From: DTU036 sp964346475
Lineage (GTDB): Bacteria > Bacillota > Clostridia > Peptostreptococcales > Acidaminobacteraceae
Length of the DNA: 64,000 nucleotides
NCBI GenBank assembly: GCA_964346475.1
Contig: CAYFUM010000003.1
Location: 1 to 64,000 of the forward strand
Reading direction: 5' to 3'
Of the stretch, positions 36,396 through 44,916 are shown piece by piece. The first letter of the stretch is position 1. Every line of letters begins with the position of its first letter. The translations under genes and the position numbers were made by a program. Under the pieces are notes generated by a model. That model was not told the origin of the DNA. It searched no databases and was given only the letters and a program-made list of their open reading frames with translations.

Positions 36396-36836
36396 CTAGC
36401 TAACCCTGACTAGACCATCTTCTAATACCTCTATTTGCATATCATCCTTTACATATTCGAGGAAGTCATCACCAAGACTATCTATGGTTGGTAGATTTCT
36501 ATCAGTCCAAACATCCGATAGTATAGCTCCCGCTGCAGCCAGAGAATCTATAGGTTTAGAAAACAAGAGGCAGGTCGGGACAATTCCCAGAGCACTGGCA
36601 CAAAAGAGCACCATTCCCCCCGTGGTAGACCCAATAGTCTGTGGAAGACATAGGGCCTTACCTGCCATGGGTTTATTATAAATATCTGGGTTGTTCTGGT
36701 CTGAGCAGGTCCCTTTGCTATCTTTAAACATAAGGCTTTTTTGAAAACTTGCTAGGGTATTAAAACCCTCCCTAGATACTAGACAAGGAGCTCGACAGGT
36801 TCCAGGTACAACAACCCTTCCTTTAAATTCTCTCAT
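36396..36836 (-). CDS. Aconitase X, small (swivel) subunit
   Basis: DUF126-type swivel domain (146 aa) that pairs with the aconitase X catalytic subunit to make a hydro-lyase. The start GRVVVPGTCRAPCLVS and the loop LPQTIGSTTGGMVLFCA resemble the phosphate- or carboxylate-binding loop of this domain. It shares its first base region with the large subunit (1-nt overlap) and ends the operon. In other bacteria the heterodimer is a cis-3-hydroxy-L-proline dehydratase, and in archaea a phosphomevalonate dehydratase; the substrate here is not known. Confidence 0.88.
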   Translation of the reverse strand: MREFKGRVVVPGTCRAPCLVSREGFNTLASFQKSLMFKDSKGTCSDQNNPDIYNKPMAGKALCLPQTIGSTTGGMVLFCASALGIVPTCLLFSKPIDSLAAAGAILSDVWTDRNLPTIDSLGDDFLEYVKDDMQIEVLEDGLVRVS

Positions 36837-38119
36837 TATAATCCTCCTACTATGACTTCTAGTATTTCTAAGTCGCTATAATATCTTGATGTAGTGTAGG
36901 TCCTTAACTTATTTGAATTAGTAATAACTTCCATGCTGGCGCAAAGGGGATTATTCATATACATTAAAGGACAGATACTGGACAAGCTTACACCCATAAT
37001 TCTGAGGAGTTTTGCCTCACTAAGGCCTGAAAACTCCCTGGCAACTGCGGGGGAAGTTGTCAGCACTGTAGGAACCTTGACGTTTTTTTGTCCTCTGGCT
37101 TTAAGGGCCTTTCTTATTTGCCTAGTCCAGTTCTTTAACTGATCTAGGGAAAGATGAGGACAACCAATGAAACAGAGTTTAGCCTGTGAATCCTTGTTTT
37201 TCCACATAATGGGATAGCTTTCTTTAACTCTATTTAATTCTTCATCATCAATTAGATAGGTCCTCGCATCCTCTCTAATCAGGCTTTCTCCCTGTTTTTT
37301 AGCTTCTGGTGTAAGATTCTCTACATGATAGAGCCCAACAGCTCCATTGCTAGCAGTGGCAGCTCCCATATCTTTGAGATAGTCCTTAGCAGTAGAATCA
37401 AGCCTGTTATCAAAATATCCACTTAGATTTTTGATATAGGGTACATCCTCCATAACCTTCATACCTATAGCAGACCCCAGTATCTGGGCTTCAGGCAAGC
37501 TTGAGGTTTTAAGTTCAATTATCCAGCTCGCTCTTCTTCCCTGGTCGGTAAGAAGTCCAAAATATGGCACCCTACCCATTATGCTACCTAGCATCTCAAT
37601 TATCCCAGAGTTCCTATTACACCTAGCACCAAGGACAGAGTTAGCATAGACCACTGCAGAGCTCTCAGCCCAACTCAAAATATCCCCTTCCCTTGGTATA
37701 TTCCCAACTTCATCCATATAGCAGGTGCAGGTAAAACCATCTTCACTTAATAGACCCATTCTTTGAAGTTGCTCCTCATAATCCTCCTGCTTACTGTACA
37801 TGTATTTAAAGACTAATTTTTTTAGAGGATTTGCTGGTACATTTTTAAAATCCAAAGGTCTTGGATCCACTGTAAATTTTTGATTTGATTCTATTCCTGC
37901 CTCTAAGAGCTCCTCCATCAGGTTGTAGACAGGTTTCATCATGGAAAGACCAAAGCTAGTTACAAGGTGTCCGTACTGGCTAGTAATGGGAATCATTTTG
38001 CTAGCGTTAAAAGTGTCCCCATACATAACAAGGGTCTTCATGATCTTGGCTCTGACGTCTCCTTCTTTGCCCTGGAGTATGTCAATCTCTTCAGGGCTTA
38101 AATGCATTTTGTATTCCAT
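36836..38119 (-). CDS. Aconitase X, large catalytic subunit (DUF521)
   Basis: Fe-S hydro-lyase of the aconitase superfamily (427 aa). The hallmark stretch WAESSAVVYANSVLGARCNR is at about residues 150-170, with further cysteines in FTCTCYMDEVG, FIGCPH and SSICPL that could ligate the cluster. It lies 11 nt after the enoate reductase-like gene and overlaps the small subunit by 1 nt, so the three are one operon. Bacterial relatives dehydrate cis-3-hydroxyproline. The flavoenzyme partner suggests that the product double bond is reduced next, which is inference. Confidence 0.9.
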   Translation of the reverse strand: MEYKMHLSPEEIDILQGKEGDVRAKIMKTLVMYGDTFNASKMIPITSQYGHLVTSFGLSMMKPVYNLMEELLEAGIESNQKFTVDPRPLDFKNVPANPLKKLVFKYMYSKQEDYEEQLQRMGLLSEDGFTCTCYMDEVGNIPREGDILSWAESSAVVYANSVLGARCNRNSGIIEMLGSIMGRVPYFGLLTDQGRRASWIIELKTSSLPEAQILGSAIGMKVMEDVPYIKNLSGYFDNRLDSTAKDYLKDMGAATASNGAVGLYHVENLTPEAKKQGESLIREDARTYLIDDEELNRVKESYPIMWKNKDSQAKLCFIGCPHLSLDQLKNWTRQIRKALKARGQKNVKVPTVLTTSPAVAREFSGLSEAKLLRIMGVSLSSICPLMYMNNPLCASMEVITNSNKLRTYTTSRYYSDLEILEVIVGGL

Positions 38120-38130
38120 TAGGATTCCCC

Positions 38131-40392
38131 CTATATTGTCCTAGCTAGGGCTGCCGCAGCTCTAGTGGCCTCAAAGACCTTACCACTGCTAAGACCATCT
38201 CCTATGTTGTATAGCTCTGGAGCTATTCTATTTTCCTGGGCTTCAAAGAACATTTCATTTCTTGGTTTATTACCTATAGCCATGACAAAGAGGTCTGCCG
38301 CCATGATTTTTTCTTCATTCTCAACCTTGACCTTGGGAGCAAGGGGATTTAGTATATTTTCTGGAAGAATAGGGTGCCATACCAAGTAGGGATCAGGAAC
38401 AGTAGGAGATGTATTTTGAATAACCTTTACACCTCTTTCATCAAAGCTAATTACCTTGGTACAGTTGTTGAGCTCGACGCCATTTTTTTCTAAGTAGTAA
38501 ATTAAATGACCCCTATTAGCAGTGCAGACTCCATTCATAAAGTATTTTTCCATTTCCACTACTCGAAGATCTAGACCCTTTTCATAGCTAAGCCAATAGG
38601 CACACTCACAGCCCACTACTCCACCACCGATAACAAGTGCAGATTTAGCATCTCCCACAAGACTGGGATTTTCAAGAAGCTCTGTGGCTTCAACAATCCT
38701 CACCTCGTCCATTCCTTCAAATTTAGGTACAATCTCCTCTGCCCCTTGAGCAAATATAACTGCATCATACTTATTATCTTTAAGCCACTTACTATCTACC
38801 TGGGTATTTGGCAGATAGTTAAAATTTTTCTCCTTAGACGCCTTTGCAACCCGTCTTTCTAGGTAGAGTCTATAGTTTTCCACATCAAATTTTATTTTTG
38901 GAGTTCCCCCAGCCAGGAGCTTTCCACCTATCTTGTCGGTTTTTTCAATCAGGGTGACTTCATGCCCTCTTTTAGCTGCAATAAGTCCCGCCGTAACCCC
39001 AGCAGGGCCGGCACCAACAATGGCTATTTTTTTCTTTATTTGAGCTGGAATCTCCTGCTCAGGAATTTTATACTCAAAACTGGTCCTGGGGTTAACAGCG
39101 CACTGAGGGTGCCCTCCTTCAACGAATTCATTGATACAGCCTTCTTGGCATCCTATACAGGGTGTAATATCGTCAATTTGTCCCTTATAGACCTTATTAG
39201 GCCAATAAGGATCAGCTAGAAGAGGTCTTCCCAGCATGACCATATCGCATTTACCTTCTCTTAAGGAAGCTTCCGCTAGATCAGGATAGCCAAGTTTACC
39301 TACAGCTACTATAGGTACCTTTTTACCTGCATTTGATACTAGACCTACTCGCTGGAAATAATCCTTGACTAGCTGGGCTACATCAAGAAAGCAGCCTGGA
39401 GGCATTCCTGCTGGAGGATGAGGTAACCACCAATTATCATAGCAACCAAGATCCACATCAAACATGTCCACGCCTTCTCTTACTAGATTTTCCATATATT
39501 CAAGAGTCATAGAAATGGTCCGACCATTCTTAAACTTCCTCAGAGATTTGTTATTCATTTTTTCGCCATAGGTCTCGTTAAGAGCCAGGGAAAGGTCTAT
39601 CCTATACATTATGGGATATCTGGGTCCTACTCTTTTTCTAATTTCTCTTATAAGATCAAGACCGAAGGCCTGCCAGTCGGCATATCTGCCCGTCTTTCTC
39701 CTGTTAAAGGCAGGGTTTGTCATCTGCTCCAATAAATAACCCTCATGGCCATGGAGATAGACGCCATCCAAATTGGCAGCTTTGGCATCGGCTGCAGCTT
39801 GGGCTGTATTTTTTATTATTTTTTGAATACCATAGTGACTTAAGGGAGTTGAAGGAATCTCAGGTATGTAGAAATTAGGATTTAAAGATGCAGACTTTGG
39901 GAATTTTTTTAAAGTAAGTAAACACTGGGGATTGCCGACTCGACCTAAGCCTGGAGTTAGCTGTATAAAAATCTTGGCTCCGTGATTATGTACTCCTGCA
40001 GCTAGGTCTCTCCAACCAGCAAAGATAGATCTAGATCTATCTATTCTAGGAAAATAACTAAGACCGTCGGGTTCTACAACAGATGGGTCCACTCCTTGGC
40101 TTGTTGGGACAAGACCAGTTGTTATCAGCCCTACACCGCCCTTAGCCCTTTCCACAAAATATTCAATCATTTGATCCTTAGGACGTCCTGTTTCATCGCT
40201 CATTGATATGTTTCCCATGGGTGCCATGACCAGTCTATTTTTTATTGTAATTCCATTTACTTCAATTGGCTCAAATATAGAGCTGTAGGGATAAAGATTG
40301 TCTGTCATCTGTCCTGTTTGAAATACCTCATCGTCATAAATCCAATTTCCGTAACTATCAACAAGGTCTTGTACAAGTTTGTCAGTTTTCAT
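38131..40392 (-). CDS. Fe-S flavoenzyme, enoate reductase / 2,4-dienoyl-CoA reductase-like
   Basis: 753-residue oxidoreductase of the old yellow enzyme superfamily. A 38-residue N-terminal extension precedes the FMN barrel (about 40-400; KNRLVMAPM and HGHEGYLLEQ). A 4Fe-4S motif follows with C412, C415, C419 and C431, then FAD-binding (VGAGPAGVTAG, about 459) and NAD(P)-binding (VIGGGVVGCECA) motifs. Relatives (2-enoate reductase, BaiCD/BaiH, DCR) reduce activated C=C bonds with NADH. It is first in an operon with aconitase X. RBS GGGAGG; extended -10 promoter upstream. The exact substrate cannot be told. Confidence 0.92.
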   Translation of the reverse strand: MKTDKLVQDLVDSYGNWIYDDEVFQTGQMTDNLYPYSSIFEPIEVNGITIKNRLVMAPMGNISMSDETGRPKDQMIEYFVERAKGGVGLITTGLVPTSQGVDPSVVEPDGLSYFPRIDRSRSIFAGWRDLAAGVHNHGAKIFIQLTPGLGRVGNPQCLLTLKKFPKSASLNPNFYIPEIPSTPLSHYGIQKIIKNTAQAAADAKAANLDGVYLHGHEGYLLEQMTNPAFNRRKTGRYADWQAFGLDLIREIRKRVGPRYPIMYRIDLSLALNETYGEKMNNKSLRKFKNGRTISMTLEYMENLVREGVDMFDVDLGCYDNWWLPHPPAGMPPGCFLDVAQLVKDYFQRVGLVSNAGKKVPIVAVGKLGYPDLAEASLREGKCDMVMLGRPLLADPYWPNKVYKGQIDDITPCIGCQEGCINEFVEGGHPQCAVNPRTSFEYKIPEQEIPAQIKKKIAIVGAGPAGVTAGLIAAKRGHEVTLIEKTDKIGGKLLAGGTPKIKFDVENYRLYLERRVAKASKEKNFNYLPNTQVDSKWLKDNKYDAVIFAQGAEEIVPKFEGMDEVRIVEATELLENPSLVGDAKSALVIGGGVVGCECAYWLSYEKGLDLRVVEMEKYFMNGVCTANRGHLIYYLEKNGVELNNCTKVISFDERGVKVIQNTSPTVPDPYLVWHPILPENILNPLAPKVKVENEEKIMAADLFVMAIGNKPRNEMFFEAQENRIAPELYNIGDGLSSGKVFEATRAAAALARTI

Positions 40393-40430
40393 AAATTCCT
40401 CCCTTACATTTTGTCCTAGTATATGTTTTT

Positions 40431-40439
40431 ATTATAACA
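40431..40439 (-). promoter_or_regulatory. Extended -10 promoter of the enoate reductase-aconitase X operon
   Basis: Minus strand TGT directly followed by TATAAT (40431-40436), about 40 nt before the ATG. No clear -35 box. Confidence 0.5.
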
Positions 40440-40507
40440 TACTTAAAACATTTTTCTCTCTTAAATGAATCCAAACCCAATATTATAGAGAAAATAGAGG
40501 TTAAAAA

Positions 40508-40654
40508 ATGACCTGTCACCCACTATTAAAGGCAAGAGGTCATATAGTAAAAATTAAGAAAGCGGACTTATGGGCTCATATCATAAAGCACCGTAGAGGG
40601 AAGGTGATCTTTCTTATACTGTCTAGAAGGTCACTTATCCCACTTTTTTATTAG
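40508..40654 (+). CDS. Possible small basic protein (48 aa)
   Basis: In the 359-nt gap between two minus-strand genes an ATG follows an AGAGG site at 7-nt spacing and opens a 48-codon frame (MTCHPLLKARGHIVKIKKAD at its start, ending PLFY). It is rich in K, R and H, with no recognised domain. The start overlaps a 7-bp inverted repeat (atgacct / aggtcat). The rest of the gap is AT-rich and shows nothing else. It could equally be a remnant or chance. Confidence 0.2.
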   Translation: MTCHPLLKARGHIVKIKKADLWAHIIKHRRGKVIFLILSRRSLIPLFY

Positions 40655-40751
40655 CAAAAAGCCATTAAATAGGGCCCGAAATATATCTTTTAACTATTCA
40701 AAATTTAGATTTATTAAATAAATAGACTATTGAGTACAAAAATTATTTACA

Positions 40752-41318
40752 TCACTTATCTATGGCAAAGAAATAGTATCCTGGATCCCTGTTACTACAT
40801 TCCTCAGCAATATAGCTGGCGTCACAGTAGATCCTATCCCCCACCCAAAATACTTTTTCCTTCCTGCCGGTCTTTATGAATTTATCAGGATAGAGGGAGG
40901 GGTCCAGGACCTCTATCACCCGGCCCTTGGCAGCAGTTAAAAGAATATAATGGCCACCCTGGGTGAAAATTCCCGTATAGTCCTCCTCATCGCCGCCGGA
41001 ATTTGCAATAACGAAGCCTTTTTCTCTACTTAGAAAATCTATCACTTCATCAATATCGTTACCCTCATGATAAGAAAAACCAAATCTCTCTGCTACCCTT
41101 GGACCTAAAATTTTCATGTCTGTACCTTCATTATCCCTGGAACCTACTTCCAGGGCGTACTCAGCTGCCTCGATGGGGGGAAAGCCTTCTTCAGTTAGGT
41201 TTTCAACAAGCATCGAGCAGGCCACAGGACCACATCCCGCATTTGCTATACTTTCTTCGGGATATGCTTGACTGGGATAGGATACCTGGGGATAGTTTCG
41301 TTGGTTGTAATACTTCAT
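40752..41318 (-). CDS. C39-like cysteine peptidase family protein
   Basis: Papain-fold protein of the Peptidase C39-like type (188 aa). The cysteine active-site block is NAGCGPVACSML at about residues 27-38, the histidine block is QGGHYILLTA, and an aspartate follows in VLDPSLYPD. There is no signal peptide and no ABC transporter domain, so it is not a bacteriocin-processing exporter; it is probably cytoplasmic. It follows the HAD gene after 15 nt. The substrate is unknown. Confidence 0.82.
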   Translation of the reverse strand: MKYYNQRNYPQVSYPSQAYPEESIANAGCGPVACSMLVENLTEEGFPPIEAAEYALEVGSRDNEGTDMKILGPRVAERFGFSYHEGNDIDEVIDFLSREKGFVIANSGGDEEDYTGIFTQGGHYILLTAAKGRVIEVLDPSLYPDKFIKTGRKEKVFWVGDRIYCDASYIAEECSNRDPGYYFFAIDK

Positions 41319-41333
41319 CTTTTTTAAACCTCA

Positions 41334-41813
41334 TTAATTTCTTAAAGTCGCCCTTACTGCCATTTCATTTATAAGAAGCTCCAGTGCCTCTACTATGCTT
41401 CTTGTCACGATATCTGCCTTAGCCAGGAGTTTTCCTGAGCTTCCCTCCTTTTCTAGCACCGCTATAGAAAGAGCGCATACCTCAAACATTGGGATATCAT
41501 TAAAGCCATTACCCAGGCATATTGTATTTTCCTTGCCCAGCTTTTCTACAATTTCTTTTTTTGACTGGCCAGCATTTTCCCTGGGAAAGCTCAGAACCTG
41601 GGCTTTTAAATCCTCACACTGCTTCTTGACAGTTCCATAGGTGTCTGCTGTTAGAACATAGACATCTAGCTTCTGTGATAGTAGCTCCACCAATTCAGCT
41701 ACTCCCTCTAGGAGACTACCACCTGCAGCTATGGTTCCGTTATAGTCCAGCACTAGGTTTTTTGCAACTATATCTTTTCTTCCTGGAATTTTGTATATGA
41801 TCATTTCCTTCAT
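41334..41813 (-). CDS. HAD-superfamily protein, soluble P-type ATPase-like
   Basis: 159-residue haloacid-dehalogenase fold. Motif I is LVLDYNGTIA (about residues 22-31), with Asn in place of the second Asp, motif II is VLTADTYGT, and motif III/IV is CLGNGFNDIPMF. It lacks a cap domain, like the small soluble proteins related to P-type ATPase cytoplasmic domains. The Asn in motif I makes phosphatase activity doubtful. It is 3 nt after the cyclase-family gene and probably cotranscribed. Confidence 0.8.
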   Translation of the reverse strand: MKEMIIYKIPGRKDIVAKNLVLDYNGTIAAGGSLLEGVAELVELLSQKLDVYVLTADTYGTVKKQCEDLKAQVLSFPRENAGQSKKEIVEKLGKENTICLGNGFNDIPMFEVCALSIAVLEKEGSSGKLLAKADIVTRSIVEALELLINEMAVRATLRN

Positions 41814-41816
41814 CCA

Positions 41817-42455
41817 CTAGTCATCAAAGACCACTGCAAAAGCCCTGGTAAGTCCGCCATCGGAAGCATTAATAAGTAGGGGCGCTGCAGAGAAGAAAAC
41901 CCTTTTACTGGGTATTTTATCAAGATTGTTTAGATTTTCTATGAAGGGGATGTTCCTCGAAAGAAAGATCCTATGGATAGGAGAAGTGGTGCTATCCACC
42001 CTATCTGGTGATAGAAAATCTATACCCAGGGCCTTTATTTTATAGTTTACAAGTTTTAGAGCTAATTCTTCAGATAGGTAGGGAGAATCTTCTATATATC
42101 TTTTTTCCGTCCAGTATTTAGAGTAACCAGTTCTCAGAAGGACGATATCCCCCTCCTCCACATCTATCCCCTCTAGAATACTCCCAGGGATCTCTCTATC
42201 TTCTCCTACATCCGCATCTATTATTAGGGCGTAACCGACAAAATTTTCCAGGGGAATTCTTTCGATGGTTATGCCTCCATCTATACAATGGGCTGGAGCA
42301 TCGCAGTGGGTTCCATTATGAACCGAGGAATTGATAAGAGTAACCCTAAAACCACCTTGATCTATTTGTGCAATCTGCTCAATCTCTATGGGCTTGGTAT
42401 TTGGAAACTGAGGCATATTATTTTCAAACTTTTGCGATAAATCTATTACTTTCAC
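41817..42455 (-). CDS. Cyclase-family hydrolase (kynurenine formamidase-like)
   Basis: Metal-dependent amidohydrolase of the cyclase/KynB family (212 aa). The signature HNGTHCDAPAHCIDGG (about residues 48-63) holds the metal-binding His and Asp residues. A later LGIDFLSPD and a C-terminal catalytic region follow. Relatives open N-formylkynurenine, isatin or other cyclic or amide substrates. No tryptophan-degradation neighbour is visible, so the substrate is open. Confidence 0.87.
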   Translation of the reverse strand: MKVIDLSQKFENNMPQFPNTKPIEIEQIAQIDQGGFRVTLINSSVHNGTHCDAPAHCIDGGITIERIPLENFVGYALIIDADVGEDREIPGSILEGIDVEEGDIVLLRTGYSKYWTEKRYIEDSPYLSEELALKLVNYKIKALGIDFLSPDRVDSTTSPIHRIFLSRNIPFIENLNNLDKIPSKRVFFSAAPLLINASDGGLTRAFAVVFDD

Positions 42456-42498
42456 GACTTCTCCTTTCTAACTAGGATTTATTTACTTGTTATACTCA

Positions 42499-43386
42499 CT
42501 AAAGTTCCTCTAGTATGGCTCCCCTTTTATCAATGTTCATCTCTATTAACTGCCAATTATAGTCCTTGGTTTTTAAAAAGTCTTCCATTTTATGATTAAA
42601 GCTTTCTGTTTTTTTATCTAGCATAATCATTATACTGGGCCCTGCCCCACTAATAAAGCTCGCCCAAGCTCCCAGCTCCTTGGATTTTTCCTTTATATCG
42701 TCAAAACCAGTTATGAGCTCCTTTCTATAGGGTTGGTGGAGTCTGTCATCACTGGCAAGATCTAGAAGATCATATCTAGCAGTCATTAAAGCTGATATTA
42801 ACATTGACACTCTAGACACGTTGCTCTTTGCGTCCTCAAAGCTAACCCTATCAGGTAGGAGCTGGCGGGCTCTTTTTGTTGATAAACTATAGTCAGGTAC
42901 CAGGACTAGAAACTTTATTTCTGTAGGGATATGAAGTTTTATATAGTGCACTTCACTACCCTCCATAAGGGACACCACTAGACCCCCCACCAGGGCAGGA
43001 GCCACATTGTCGCAATGACCTTCAATAGATGTAGCCATCCTAACTAGCTCTTTTTCTGAAAGCTTCTTCCCCGCCAACCTAGAGGCGGCTAGGATACCTG
43101 CAACTATGCAGGCTGCACTACTTCCAAGGCCCCTAGCTATGGGGATAGAGGACTTAAAATCTATTCTTATGCCTTGGAACCTATAGTCCAGGAGCTGACA
43201 GGCCTTTTCCAGGGCCTGGTAGACTAGGTTATCCCTATTGGCATATCTTTTCTCCACACCTAGGATTTCTACGCCAGAAGAAAGTTCCTCAAAATAGTAG
43301 TCATTGTATAAATCCAGGGCTAGACCCAGGGTATCAAAACCTGGTCCTAGATTAGCTGTCGTTGCAGGTACTCTTACTCTAAACAT
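42499..43386 (-). CDS. thrB: Homoserine kinase
   Basis: GHMP-family kinase making O-phosphohomoserine (295 aa). The N-terminus reads VRVPATTANLGPGFDTLGLA and the ATP-binding motif is PIARGLGSSAAC at about residues 86-97; SGAGPSIMIM lies near the end. It overlaps thrC by 8 nt. Homoserine dehydrogenase is not in the window. Confidence 0.97.
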   Translation of the reverse strand: MFRVRVPATTANLGPGFDTLGLALDLYNDYYFEELSSGVEILGVEKRYANRDNLVYQALEKACQLLDYRFQGIRIDFKSSIPIARGLGSSAACIVAGILAASRLAGKKLSEKELVRMATSIEGHCDNVAPALVGGLVVSLMEGSEVHYIKLHIPTEIKFLVLVPDYSLSTKRARQLLPDRVSFEDAKSNVSRVSMLISALMTARYDLLDLASDDRLHQPYRKELITGFDDIKEKSKELGAWASFISGAGPSIMIMLDKKTESFNHKMEDFLKTKDYNWQLIEMNIDKRGAILEEL

Positions 43387-44857
43387 TTTCCTGCTCCTTT
43401 ATAAATCCTTCCACTTCCTTTTTGACCCTCTCAGGAGAAATAAGGCCTTTATGGAGCTCTATTTTTTCTCTAAGGCTTTTTATAGAAGAAGGTATCTCTA
43501 GGCCTATAAGGCTACTAAGCTCTTTTAGAAGCTCATATTCATCCCTACTAAGTATGCTAATACCCAGAGCCTGAGCCATGGTTTTCGCAAACTTAAAGGG
43601 ACTAGCTGTTGCAAGTATAATGGATGGAGTATTATCCCCCGTCTTCTTTTTATACTTTTCATATACCCCATATCCCACTGCTGTATGGGGGTCAATGGCA
43701 TATCCCATCTCATTAAATAGTTTCCCTATTACTTCCTCTACTTCCTCCTGGCTCGTATAGTCAGCATAAAAGTCATCAAAGTTAGCTCCTTCAAAGCTAT
43801 AGTGACCTTTTCTAGCTAGGTCCTCCATTTTTTCCTTTACTAGACTAGTCTCTTCCTTAGCTAGGTGGTAAACCAGTCTTTCCAAATTGCTAGATACCAG
43901 GATATCCATAGAGGGAGATGAGCTCTTGATCAACTTTCTTCTTTTATCATAGGTCCTTGTCGAGAAAAAATCTGTCAGTACCCTATTCTCGTTGGAGGCA
44001 CAGATTAGCTTTTTAACAGGAAGACCCATATTTTTAGCATAATAGGCTGCCAGGATATTTCCAAAATTTCCACTGGGTACGACAAAATTAACCCTATCAC
44101 CCAGGACTAAGTCCTTATTTTTTATCAGCTGAAAATAGGCAAAGAAGTAGTAGACTATTTGAGGTATAAGCCTGCCTATATTAATAGAATTGGCCGAAGA
44201 AACTATTAGCCCCCTCTTTAGGAGATCATTAAGAAAGCCTTCATCCTCTAGAAGCTCCTTTACAGCTGCCTGGGCATCATCAAAATCTCCCTCAATGGCT
44301 AGAATCTTTAGGTTTTTCCCCTCCTGACTTACCATCTGCTTTCTTTGGATCTCACTAACCCCATCCCTTGGATAGAAGACTAGGATTAAGATATCTTCCT
44401 GGTCTTTAAAACTCTCAAGAGCGGCCTTTCCCGTGTCTCCCGAGGTTGCAGTGAGGATTAGGAGTTTCTTACCAGGAGCTTCCTCTTTCAAGGCTTCCTT
44501 TAGAAGCCTAGGTAGTAGGGCCAGGGCCAGGTCCTTAAAGGCCAGGGTTGGCCCATGGAAGAGCTCTAAAAACCAAACCTCTCCAAGCTTTCTAAGCTTT
44601 ACTATATCCTCACCAAAACCCCCACCATAGGCAGCCTCTATTGCCCCTCTTAATTTATCATCATCAAAATCATCCAGGTAGAGTCTTACTATCTCAAAGG
44701 CCAGTTCCTGGTAGTCAAGGGCAATGAGATCCTCCATTTTATCGATATATGGAATTTCCTGAGGCACAAAAAGCCCACCATCCCTGGATATCCCCTGCAG
44801 CATGGCCTGGAAGCCATTAAGATGAACTCTATTATCTCTAGTACTGGTAAATTTCAC
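43379..44857 (-). CDS. thrC: Threonine synthase
   Basis: PLP enzyme converting O-phosphohomoserine to threonine (492 aa, the longer class with the yeast/E. coli-type N-terminal domain). The PLP lysine lies in FHGPTLAFKDLALAL at about residue 109, and the phosphate loop is LTATSGDTGKAAL. The start is GTG with a strong GCAAGGAG site. It is 59 nt downstream of the 689-aa flavoenzyme on the same strand, and no terminator is visible in that gap, so readthrough is possible. Confidence 0.96.
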   Translation of the reverse strand: MKFTSTRDNRVHLNGFQAMLQGISRDGGLFVPQEIPYIDKMEDLIALDYQELAFEIVRLYLDDFDDDKLRGAIEAAYGGGFGEDIVKLRKLGEVWFLELFHGPTLAFKDLALALLPRLLKEALKEEAPGKKLLILTATSGDTGKAALESFKDQEDILILVFYPRDGVSEIQRKQMVSQEGKNLKILAIEGDFDDAQAAVKELLEDEGFLNDLLKRGLIVSSANSINIGRLIPQIVYYFFAYFQLIKNKDLVLGDRVNFVVPSGNFGNILAAYYAKNMGLPVKKLICASNENRVLTDFFSTRTYDKRRKLIKSSSPSMDILVSSNLERLVYHLAKEETSLVKEKMEDLARKGHYSFEGANFDDFYADYTSQEEVEEVIGKLFNEMGYAIDPHTAVGYGVYEKYKKKTGDNTPSIILATASPFKFAKTMAQALGISILSRDEYELLKELSSLIGLEIPSSIKSLREKIELHKGLISPERVKKEVEGFIKEQENV

Positions 44858-44916
44858 TTTTTCTCCTTGCTCTTTACAATTCTTCTAGATAATGGTGGCT
44901 TTCTGATCAGCTTAAT

